5,639 nt of DNA from assembly GCA_028869615.1 (NCBI GenBank), contig JAGWRQ010000143.1, positions 1 to 5,639 on the forward strand. Reading direction: 5' to 3'. This document shows positions 1-5,217 of the stretch, in pieces; position 1 is the stretch's first letter; each line of letters opens with the position of its first letter. The notes under the pieces were generated by a model. That model did not search any database and was not told the origin of the DNA. It saw nothing but the letters and a program-made list of their open reading frames with translations. The DNA is from Candidatus Methylomirabilota bacterium. Its GTDB lineage: Bacteria > Methylomirabilota > Methylomirabilia > Methylomirabilales > Methylomirabilaceae. The translations under genes and the position numbers were made by a program.

Positions 1-748
1 TATCCGCCATCGGATACAGGATCATATTCTCCTTATCGATGTGCGGTCGCAGCATCTGGATGTAGGCGCGCCCGTTTCGGATGATCTTCGATGCCGCGGC
101 CGGATCGCTCCCGATCGCCGCCGCGGCATCGGCCATATCGCGGATGTATGCGCGGCCGGTCTCGTGCTCCGACAGCATGACCGCGATCGGTCCCCCTTGC
201 AATGGAAAACCACGGTTCACCATGATTTTGAACAGCAGGTCTTCCTCCTTGCCGTGATGACACTGATCGGCAAAGGTCCGGATAAACTTTACTGCCTTCT
301 CGAAATAGGCCCGATCCGGGGCGGCGCCTGCCTCCAGCGCGGCAAGCTTTCGCTCCAGTCCATCCAACGCCTGAAGGATCAGGGTGTGCTCGTCCTTCAG
401 GATCTGGGTCGGCGAACCGGTGTGGGCATGCTGGTGCGTGTGATGTTCGTGGTGCTCATGGTGCCCGCCACAGCTATGTCCTTCGGCGGGCGCATGCTGG
501 CCTGCGGCAGCGGCAGTCCGGCGGATCGCCACCTGCCACACCTCGGGACCGGTCTCCAGATAGCGCCACTCGAACTCCCCCGTCCGCTCCGCGGCGAATG
601 TGTAGTAGAGCGGCTTGGGATCGTGATCGTTGACCAGGAGCATCGTGTCCCCAACCGCCAGCTCATCGAAAACGCGGAAGATGGTCGGGTGCTTCTGTGG
701 GATCGGCAGGACACGGGCATCTACGGTTGCTGCATAATTCGCTGGCAT
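1..748 (-). CDS. DUF2249-hemerythrin (HHE) fusion protein, partial
   Basis: The frame runs from ATG at 748 off the left edge of the window, giving 249 residues with no stop. The start is well set: AAGGAGG lies at 757-763, 8 nt upstream. Residues about 8-75 form a DUF2249 domain (opens VDAR, then KPLYY and FEWRYLETGPEVW). Residues 85-110 are a linker with eleven histidines and one cysteine (C93). From about 113 onward is a hemerythrin-like HHE four-helix domain with the expected ligand pattern: H121 in DEHTLIL, HH164-165 with EE168-169, H195 in LSEHE, and H236-x3-E240 near the edge. Such domains bind a di-iron centre and handle O2 or NO in other bacteria. The iron chemistry is known for the family; its use here is inferred. 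The histidine-rich linker could bind or deliver metal. It is the last visible gene of a five-gene minus-strand run, 36 nt after mrp. Probably only a few residues are missing. Confidence 0.88.
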   Translation of the reverse strand, partial: MPANYAATVDARVLPIPQKHPTIFRVFDELAVGDTMLLVNDHDPKPLYYTFAAERTGEFEWRYLETGPEVWQVAIRRTAAAAGQHAPAEGHSCGGHHEHHEHHTHQHAHTGSPTQILKDEHTLILQALDGLERKLAALEAGAAPDRAYFEKAVKFIRTFADQCHHGKEEDLLFKIMVNRGFPLQGGPIAVMLSEHETGRAYIRDMADAAAAIGSDPAAASKIIRNGRAYIQMLRPHIDKENMILYPMAD

Positions 749-756
749 AATGACTT

Positions 757-763
757 CCTCCTT
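757..763 (-). promoter_or_regulatory. Strong ribosome binding site of the DUF2249-hemerythrin gene
   Basis: AAGGAGG on the minus strand, 8 nt before the ATG at 748. It fixes the start of this gene, whose frame is open to the window edge. Confidence 0.8.
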
Positions 764-784
764 AGAGAGATACAGGGTTGTTGG

Positions 785-1861
785 TTAGCGGATGATCACC
801 TGAGGCATCGCCTCGGCGGCAGCCTCGGCCGCCAAGCACACCTTGTCCGCAATATTGCGGAAGATCAGCGCTTCGGCGGACTCCGGCATCGCTACGACAA
901 CGGGAGCGCCGTTGTCTCCGCCCTCGCGGATAGCCGGGTTGAGGGGGATCTCCCCCAGGAACGGGACCCCGAGCGCTTCACTCACCTGCCGTCCGCCGCC
1001 CCGGCTGAAGATATCGGTTTCTCCCTGGCAGTGAGGGCAGATAAAATAGCTCATATTTTCCACGATGCCCAGAATCGGGACGCGGGCCTCCCGAAACATC
1101 CGTAAGCCTTTCTCGGCGTCCATCAGGGCCACGGCGGAGGGGGTCGTCACGATGACCCCACCGGTTAACGGCACGGACTGAACGAGGGTCAACTGGGTAT
1201 CCCCCGTCCCCGGGGGAAGATCGACGATCAGGTGGTCCAACTCGCCCCAGTGCACCTCATGCAGGAGTTGACGCAAAGCCTGGGCCACCAAGGGTCCACG
1301 CCAGATGATCGGCGACTGCTCACCCAGCAGATATCCTACTGATATTACCTTCAGGCCGTACCGCGTAAGCGGGACAATCTTTCCTTCATGCGCCTTGGGA
1401 CGGCCCGGCTCGCCCAGCATTCGGGGAACATTCGGCCCGTAAATGTCGGCATCCAGAAGACCGACCGCAGCCCCCGACTGTGCCAGGGCCAAGGCCAGGT
1501 TCACAGCCACGGTACTCTTACCCACACCGCCTTTACCCGAAGCGACGGCGATGATGCGCCGGACTCCAGGGAGTGGAGCCGGTCCAGGAGCGGAATCCTG
1601 AGGCGCGGGACGCGGGGCGGCCTGAATCCGCATCGCACCGATCCCCGCTACGCGACTGAGCGCCTCACGGACCACCGCCTCCACCTTGGCGATCACTTCG
1701 GTATCTTCCGTCGGGACCTGAAGGTCGAGGTACACGGTAGAACCCTCTACCCGCGCATTCTTTACCACACCAAAGGAAACGATATCGCGGCTCATCCCCG
1801 GGTACTTGACCAGACGAAGCGCCGAGATCACCGCATCAACCGTCAACTCAGGCGTCACCAT
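785..1861 (-). CDS. mrp: Mrp/ApbC-type Fe-S cluster carrier P-loop ATPase with N-terminal DUF59 domain
   Basis: A cytosolic P-loop NTPase of the Mrp/NBP35/Ind1 family, whose members bind a transferable Fe-S cluster and deliver it to apoproteins. Length is 358 residues, normal for the fused form. Residues about 5-80 are a MIP18/DUF59 domain (note VKYPGMSRDIVSFGVV, a divergent form of the usual DPE motif). A proline/alanine-rich linker follows at about 83-98. The deviant Walker A motif SGKGGVGKST is at 108-117, DADIYGPNVPRMLG at 137-150, DLPPGTGD at 214-221, and the family CxxC (CPHC, C275 and C278), which ligates the shared cluster in dimers. The ATG at 1861 overlaps the stop of the upstream DUF59 gene (ATGGTGA), and only a weak G-rich sequence precedes it, so translational coupling is likely. 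Family assignment is firm; the client proteins are unknown, though the operon suggests its Fe or redox proteins. Confidence 0.96.
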   Translation of the reverse strand: MVTPELTVDAVISALRLVKYPGMSRDIVSFGVVKNARVEGSTVYLDLQVPTEDTEVIAKVEAVVREALSRVAGIGAMRIQAAPRPAPQDSAPGPAPLPGVRRIIAVASGKGGVGKSTVAVNLALALAQSGAAVGLLDADIYGPNVPRMLGEPGRPKAHEGKIVPLTRYGLKVISVGYLLGEQSPIIWRGPLVAQALRQLLHEVHWGELDHLIVDLPPGTGDTQLTLVQSVPLTGGVIVTTPSAVALMDAEKGLRMFREARVPILGIVENMSYFICPHCQGETDIFSRGGGRQVSEALGVPFLGEIPLNPAIREGGDNGAPVVVAMPESAEALIFRNIADKVCLAAEAAAEAMPQVIIR

Positions 1862-2196
1862 GCGGGACCCCCCCGTCCAGTGCCGGCCAGAGCCCGCTTC
1901 CCCTCAGGCGAGATCATATCCGGATTCCAAGCCGGTTCCCACACGACCTCAGCGGTCACTCCCGTGACGCCGGGCAACTCTCGAATGGCGCGCTCGACCG
2001 CCTGGACGAAGCTGGCGTGCATCGGGCAGCCACGCGTGGTGAGGGTCATACGGATTGCGACATTTCCGCCCTGGATCTGCACATCGTAGACGAGGCCCAG
2101 ATCCACGATATTGATTCCCAACTCCGGGTCAAGAAGCTTCCGGAGCGTGCTGTAAACCTGTTCCTCAGTGACTGGTGATGTTCCCGGTTGCGTCAT
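1855..2196 (-). CDS. Stand-alone MIP18/DUF59 family Fe-S assembly protein
   Basis: A small cytosolic protein of 113 residues, the size of the MIP18/SufT/PaaD-like DUF59 family, whose members help Fe-S cluster assembly. Family marks are DPELGINIVDLGLVYDV at about 23-39 and the cysteine in TTRGCPMH (C57), the conserved reactive or metal-binding cysteine. A WEPAWNPDMIS segment near 87-97 resembles the C-terminal part seen in SufT-like proteins. No PaaD-type zinc-binding tail is present. Two adjacent ATGs (2199 and 2196) are possible. AAGGAGG ends 1 nt before the first and 4 nt before the second, so I chose 2196; using 2199 adds one Met. The gene overlaps mrp by 7 nt, and mrp carries its own DUF59 domain, so the pair gives two DUF59 units beside one ATPase. 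A shared role in loading clusters is inferred from this coupling. Confidence 0.92.
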   Translation of the reverse strand: MTQPGTSPVTEEQVYSTLRKLLDPELGINIVDLGLVYDVQIQGGNVAIRMTLTTRGCPMHASFVQAVERAIRELPGVTGVTAEVVWEPAWNPDMISPEGKRALAGTGRGGPAW

Positions 2197-2200
2197 CATG

Positions 2201-2207
2201 CCTCCTT
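2201..2207 (-). promoter_or_regulatory. Ribosome binding site of the DUF59 gene
   Basis: AAGGAGG on the minus strand, very close to two consecutive ATG codons. Spacing favours the second ATG (2196). It lies in the short gap after the membrane-protein gene, whose stop is at 2257-2259. Confidence 0.75.
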
Positions 2208-2256
2208 TTTCACGTACCTTTACTTCGTGAATCTCCCCGCAGATCGACCGTGCATC

Positions 2257-3582
2257 TTATGCTCCCACAGTCTGCGCCTCGGGAAGCGGCGTCAGGCGGG
2301 GAACTAAATGGCGGTAGATCCGACACACGACGACGGCGAACGTCAGACCCGCCAGGGCCAACACGAGCGTACCCACCTGGAGCAGCAACTCGGACGTGAA
2401 GATCACTCCGACCACGGTCATCACGATGCCCGCGTGGAGTAGCCAATACTCCATCCGAGGCGTTGACTCGCCAAGCAGCTGGGTGGCGGCCGGAACCGGC
2501 CGTAGTCCTACGAGGTCGCTGTAACGGTGGTGCCAGACCAGGAACGGGATAATTTTGTACATCATACCAATGATCGTGACGGAAATCCAGCCCAGGAGCG
2601 CCAGCACCCCATAGCCAAAGGCCAGCCGCGCGGCAAATTCCTCGCTCGGGACCCAACCGGTACCGAGCCACAGCCCCAGGATTGTCACGATCACCAGTGT
2701 GATCATGGCGGTTAGGGAATGCCGCAGCCCCCAGTCCAGTCGCGGGCGTCGGCGCGACCGCAGGACCTCGCGCATCGTCCAGAGGAACAGGCCTACCGCT
2801 GCAGCGATCAGGAGGGCAAACAGCGTGGCCCACGGACTCTGCAGCAGCAGCGTTACATACAGACCCACGAGCCCAACCTGGAGCAGCCAGAACTCCCAGC
2901 AGGCCAGCCGCTCATCGCGAAGCTCGCTCAGACTGAACATGGGGATCAGCTTGTAGCTCGCCCCGAAAATCATCATCGTGACCCAGCCGATACCGGCGAG
3001 GTGGATGTGGGCGTGGATCGTACGCAGCACCTGGCCTCCTAAGAAATCGAAGATCTTGTCGAGCGCCATCAGATTGCCCATGATCGCAACGGAGGCCAGA
3101 TAGACGAGCGCGGCCGCCACGTGCCGCCCCACGATGTCCCAGCGGGGGAGCTGCCACAGCGTGCGTCCCATGTTGATCAGGAAGAGGATGACGGCGACCA
3201 ACACCAGGCCGGCGCCGACGGCCAAACCCTGGTGATGACCGATCCAGAAATGGCTCACCATAAGCGCGACGCCGAACAGCATGATCCAATACTGCCAGCA
3301 GGCCAGGCGCTCGCTCCACAGCGTCGTCTCCAGGGCGACCGGAACCAACTGGAACGATGCTCCCATGATCGTCATCGTAATCCACCCGAGCGTCAGCAGG
3401 TGGGTCAGGGCGAGGTCATGACCCTGGTAGTAGAAGTCCAGCAGATCACTGACCTGCCATGGCGCCCAGAGCAAGGCAGTCACGAACGCTGCCTGGGCCG
3501 TCACAAAATAGCGCAGCGGCACCCAGAGGGACGGCTGTCTGGCCGGGGCGCTACTTCCAGATCCGAGTTTCGAACCAACCAT
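2257..3582 (-). CDS. 12-helix membrane protein resembling heme-copper oxidase subunit I (CcoN-like), non-canonical
   Basis: An integral membrane protein of 441 residues with about twelve hydrophobic helices (near 24-41, 57-79, 95-113, 117-138, 152-170, 188-215, 228-246, 251-270, 288-306, 320-347, 377-395, 398-418). It resembles the COX1/CcoN or NnrS-like proteins found beside nitric-oxide genes. A module recurs three times: LTLGWITMTIMGASFQLVP with ERLACWQYW after it; LAGIGWVTMMIFGASYKLIP with ERLACWEFW; and LALLGWISVTIIGMMYKIIP with MEYW. Histidines H55, H61, H190, H192 and H194 sit in helices 2 and 6 and could bind heme or metal, but helix 10 lacks the HxH pair and helix 7 the HH pair of true oxidases, so a terminal oxidase is unlikely. 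The ATG at 3582 lies 32 nt inside the upstream gene with a poor ribosome site, suggesting coupling. A TTG start at 3609 would add nine residues. The fold is likely; the function is unproven. Confidence 0.85.
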   Translation of the reverse strand: MVGSKLGSGSSAPARQPSLWVPLRYFVTAQAAFVTALLWAPWQVSDLLDFYYQGHDLALTHLLTLGWITMTIMGASFQLVPVALETTLWSERLACWQYWIMLFGVALMVSHFWIGHHQGLAVGAGLVLVAVILFLINMGRTLWQLPRWDIVGRHVAAALVYLASVAIMGNLMALDKIFDFLGGQVLRTIHAHIHLAGIGWVTMMIFGASYKLIPMFSLSELRDERLACWEFWLLQVGLVGLYVTLLLQSPWATLFALLIAAAVGLFLWTMREVLRSRRRPRLDWGLRHSLTAMITLVIVTILGLWLGTGWVPSEEFAARLAFGYGVLALLGWISVTIIGMMYKIIPFLVWHHRYSDLVGLRPVPAATQLLGESTPRMEYWLLHAGIVMTVVGVIFTSELLLQVGTLVLALAGLTFAVVVCRIYRHLVPRLTPLPEAQTVGA

Positions 3583-4129
3583 GCGTCGTTTCTTCAGTGG
3601 AGAAGGCAAAGCCCCGCTCTTCGAGCTTCGGATAGAGCAGCATCGGCCGCCGATCGGTCAGGGCCAGGATATGTCCGCCCGCTGCGATCCGGGGAAGATT
3701 TTCCAGGATCTTCGCCATCGGTTGCGGCGGCTCCAGTCCACGCGCATCAACGACGATGGCGTCCCCGACGGGCCCAGCCGCTCTCGATGCTGTGGAGGCC
3801 GCTGCGGAGGTCGCAGCCTCAGCCGCCGCTCGATAAAACGTAATACACCAGTCTTGCGGGCCGCGGCGTTCCGTCCAGTGAGCAAAACCCCGCTGCGCCA
3901 TCACGCCGTACAGCGGGACCGGCTCAAAGATATTACAGAGCTTGAGCACCTGGTCGTCTCGGAGGGACATGACGGTTTGCATGATCCTCTGGAACGGCTC
4001 TTCTCCTGCTCGCACCTGGTCACGAACATCCAGGATCACCAGACGGCTCTCAGGCAGGTCCCGGAGTGCCTCCGGCATACATGGTCCCGTCGATTGCGCC
4101 TCGCTGTGGCAACTGCTCTCGTCGGCCAT
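3551..4129 (-). CDS. Tandem DUF2249 domain protein
   Basis: A soluble protein of 192 residues made of two DUF2249 units joined by an alanine-rich linker (about 101-120). Unit 1 spans about 28-100 (LVILDVRDQVRAGEEPFQRI, then EPVPLYGVMAQRGFAHW and QDWCITFYR). Unit 2 spans about 124-191 (IVVDARGLEPPQPMAKIL, then RPMLLYPKLEERGFAF and HGWFETRIWK). DUF2249 is related in fold to TusA/SirA and often sits beside hemerythrin, Nor or NnrS-like genes; its chemistry is not established. Neither unit has the TusA-type active-site CPxP. Cysteines are C7, C17, C65 and C95. The ATG at 4129 is preceded by AAGGAGG at 4140-4146, spaced 10 nt. This is the first gene of the minus-strand run, and its end overlaps the membrane-protein gene, so the two are probably co-translated. 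The downstream hemerythrin fusion carries a third DUF2249 domain. Confidence 0.88.
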   Translation of the reverse strand: MADESSCHSEAQSTGPCMPEALRDLPESRLVILDVRDQVRAGEEPFQRIMQTVMSLRDDQVLKLCNIFEPVPLYGVMAQRGFAHWTERRGPQDWCITFYRAAAEAATSAAASTASRAAGPVGDAIVVDARGLEPPQPMAKILENLPRIAAGGHILALTDRRPMLLYPKLEERGFAFSTEETTHGWFETRIWK

Positions 4130-4139
4130 AAGTCGTTTA

Positions 4140-4146
4140 CCTCCTT
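4140..4146 (-). promoter_or_regulatory. Ribosome binding site of the tandem DUF2249 gene
   Basis: AAGGAGG on the minus strand, 10 nt upstream of the ATG at 4129, a slightly long but workable spacing. Confidence 0.7.
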
Positions 4147-4168
4147 TTTCTCAGGTTACCTACTCAGC

Positions 4169-4195
4169 GTCGATTGTAGTATAGGGGGGTCGATT
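4169..4195. repeat. GTCGATT direct repeat around the operon -10 box
   Basis: GTCGATT occurs at 4169-4175 and again at 4189-4195, exactly 20 nt apart, about two helical turns, so both copies face the same side of the DNA. They flank the candidate -10 element. Seven-base repeats can arise by chance, so an operator role is only a suggestion. Confidence 0.3.
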
Positions 4196-4207
4196 CAGAG
4201 ATGTCTG
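4178..4207 (-). promoter_or_regulatory. Candidate sigma70-type promoter of the operon
   Basis: On the minus strand, CAGACA (4207-4202) and TATACT (4183-4178) are separated by 18 nt. The -10 matches the consensus at 5 of 6 positions and the -35 at 4 of 6. Transcription would start near 4171, giving a leader of about 40 nt before the tandem DUF2249 gene. The -35 lies within a small inverted repeat (CAGA-4-TCTG, 4196-4207), and copies of AATCGAC sit on both sides of the -10. Confidence 0.45.
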
Positions 4208-4248
4208 CGACTTTAGTCTCACGCGCGGTGGGAAGGGCAAAGGTAAGG

Positions 4249-4914
4249 TCAAAGCATCCGGATCATGGCAGCCCGGCTCACGATCACGACCCGGTGGCGT
4301 TCAAACGTGATGGCGCCCTCCTTTTCCAGGGCCTTGAAGGCCCGGCCGATCATCTCTCGAGCCGTTCCCACAACGGACGCCATCTCCTGTTGCGTGAGCT
4401 GCTGCTTCAGGCGCAGGCCTCCTCTGCCGTCATCCTCGGCCATCTCCAGGAGAAGCTTGGCCACGCGGCTTGTCACGCTGCGAAACGACAGGTCTTCTAC
4501 CTTCCGGGTGAAGTAACGGAGCTTCCCCGCAAACGCCTTGAGAAAGCCGATCGCAATCGCCGGATGCTCCTCGACCAGGCGCCGCATCCCCTCCCGCCGG
4601 ATGCCCCAGAGCGCCGCCGACTCCACCGCCTGGGCGTTGGCGGGGTTCGGCCCGCCATCGAAGATCGGGACCTCATTGAAACAATCGCCGGCCTCCGCAA
4701 TCCGGAGGACTTGCTCACGCCCGTCGGGGGAAAGCTTGAAGATCTTCACCTTGCCGGAACGAACCACGTACATCGCCTGGGCCGGCTCCCCCTCCGTAAA
4801 CAGCACGTGTCCCTTCTGTAACCGCACCTCGAATGCGTTCGCCCGGATGCCTTCCAGCGCTCGCGCATCGAGGTCCTGGAAATAGGGAATAGCTTTCAAC
4901 TGCTCCGGCAACAT
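4249..4914 (-). CDS. Crp/Fnr-family transcriptional regulator
   Basis: A cytosolic dimeric regulator of 221 residues. A cyclic-nucleotide-type beta-roll sensor domain spans about 8-115 (KGHVLFTEGEPAQAMYVV, SGKVKIFKLSPDGREQVL, GDCFNEVPIFDGG), then a dimer helix (about 115-145) and a winged helix-turn-helix (about 146-215, with LTQQEMASVVGTAREMIGR). The only cysteine is C78, so the FNR iron-sulfur site is absent. P91-A92 stand where E. coli CRP has the cAMP-contacting Arg-Ser, so classical cAMP binding is doubtful. R186, E187 and R191 match the CRP residues that read TGTGA, not the FNR-type ETISR. The ATG at 4914 has a weak GGTGG site just upstream. The gene has its own promoter and precedes the five-gene run by 119 nt in the same direction, so it is the likely regulator of it. 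A DNR-like heme/NO sensor is one option; the ligand is not visible from sequence. Confidence 0.92.
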   Translation of the reverse strand: MLPEQLKAIPYFQDLDARALEGIRANAFEVRLQKGHVLFTEGEPAQAMYVVRSGKVKIFKLSPDGREQVLRIAEAGDCFNEVPIFDGGPNPANAQAVESAALWGIRREGMRRLVEEHPAIAIGFLKAFAGKLRYFTRKVEDLSFRSVTSRVAKLLLEMAEDDGRGGLRLKQQLTQQEMASVVGTAREMIGRAFKALEKEGAITFERHRVVIVSRAAMIRML

Positions 4915-4964
4915 GGGGCCACCATTAGGATAACGAAACGGGGGAAGTCCCGAACGCCGATCTT

Positions 4965-4993
4965 ATTGTAGAAGGACGAACAGCGCAGGTCAA
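4965..4993 (-). promoter_or_regulatory. Sigma70-type promoter of the Crp/Fnr-family gene
   Basis: On the minus strand, TTGACC (4993-4988) and TACAAT (4970-4965) are separated by exactly 17 nt; each box matches its consensus at 5 of 6 positions. Transcription would start near 4958, giving a leader of about 44 nt. The -35 box lies inside one arm of the 10-bp inverted repeat at 4985-5031, so a protein bound there would be expected to compete with RNA polymerase. Confidence 0.65.
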
Positions 4994-5031
4994 CGCTCCA
5001 CCCACTGATTGTCCAACTCGAGTTGACCTGC
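4985..5031. repeat. 10-bp perfect inverted repeat upstream of the regulator gene
   Basis: GCAGGTCAAC at 4985-4994 is the exact reverse complement of GTTGACCTGC at 5022-5031, with 27 nt between. The left arm contains the -35 box of the regulator promoter. Inside, CAACTCGAGTTG at 5014-5025 is a 12-bp perfect palindrome sharing bases with the right arm. The element could be a regulator binding site, a cruciform, or the remains of a repeat element. A five-T run at 5037-5041 follows, but no plus-strand gene reads into it. Confidence 0.6.
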
Positions 5032-5072
5032 AGCGGTTTTTCCGGTAGGTTCAACAGCGGCAAAAGCCATCT

Positions 5073-5173
5073 CGTCATTGCGAGCAACCAACGGGAGCGC
5101 GGCAATCCCACCGTACTTGACGCTGCGAAAAACGGTGAGATTGCTTCGGTCGCTGCGCTCCCTCGCAATGACG
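5073..5173. repeat. Pair of REP-like sequences in inverted orientation
   Basis: The outer arms CGTCATTGCGAG (5073-5084) and CTCGCAATGACG (5162-5173) are perfect complements. The inner arms GCAATCCCACCG (5102-5113) and CGGTGAGATTGC (5133-5144) match at 11 of 12 positions, and GGGAGCGC (5093-5100) complements GCGCTCCC (5155-5162) with offset. The whole 101-bp unit can fold as a long hairpin with asymmetric bulges. Sequences of the CGTCATTGCGAG type are familiar as dispersed intergenic repeats in several bacterial phyla, which is my reason for calling it REP-like; copy number in this genome cannot be seen here. It lies between the divergent regulator and thioredoxin genes. Confidence 0.75.
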
Positions 5174-5205
5174 CGGACGGGAGACTTGCTAATCAATATA
5201 CGAAG

Positions 5206-5210
5206 AAGGA
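5206..5210 (+). promoter_or_regulatory. Ribosome binding site of the TlpA-like gene
   Basis: AAGGA, 7 nt before the ATG at 5218. It supports that start over the in-frame ATG fourteen codons later, which would break the export signal. Confidence 0.6.
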
Positions 5211-5217
5211 ACAGCAT

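Larger units (their letters stand above)
4915..5217. other. Intergenic region between divergent genes
   Basis: About 300 bases without a convincing gene. From left to right they hold the leader and promoter of the regulator gene, the 10-bp inverted repeat with its inner palindrome, a short stretch with further CAGCG and AGGT(T)CAAC repeats up to about 5060, the REP-like pair, and an AT-richer stretch ending in the thioredoxin ribosome site. Short open frames here run through the REP-like sequence and look spurious. Confidence 0.7.

Noticed and set aside
41..1105. Long open frame on the plus strand
   Set aside because: It lies antisense to the DUF2249-hemerythrin and mrp genes and has no recognisable domain or ribosome site. 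GC-rich coding DNA commonly leaves such shadow frames.
2210..2833. Minus-strand open frame overlapping the membrane protein in another frame
   Set aside because: The Pro/Arg/Gly-rich product has no domain, and the overlapping membrane-protein frame has clear helices and repeated motifs.
2257..3609. TTG start at 3609 for the membrane protein
   Set aside because: A TTG codon deep inside the upstream gene without a clear ribosome site is less likely than the ATG at 3582, though it cannot be excluded.
3121..3843. Plus-strand open frame of 240 codons
   Set aside because: Antisense to the membrane protein and tandem DUF2249 genes. The predicted protein is low in hydrophobic residues and rich in Arg, Gln and His, typical of a shadow frame.
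4130..4248. FNR/NnrR box (TTGAT-N4-ATCAA) or CRP box upstream of the operon
   Set aside because: No acceptable two-half palindrome was found on either strand; only an isolated TCAC at 4219-4222.
4197..4250. Terminator after the Crp-like gene
   Set aside because: Only 4-bp stems (CAGA/TCTG and GACT/AGTC) without a T run on the minus strand, so read-through into the operon stays possible.
5022..5041. Possible intrinsic terminator (stem followed by five T)
   Set aside because: The loop would be 27 nt, the T run starts several bases after the stem, and no plus-strand gene reads into it; the left arm is better explained as a -35 box.
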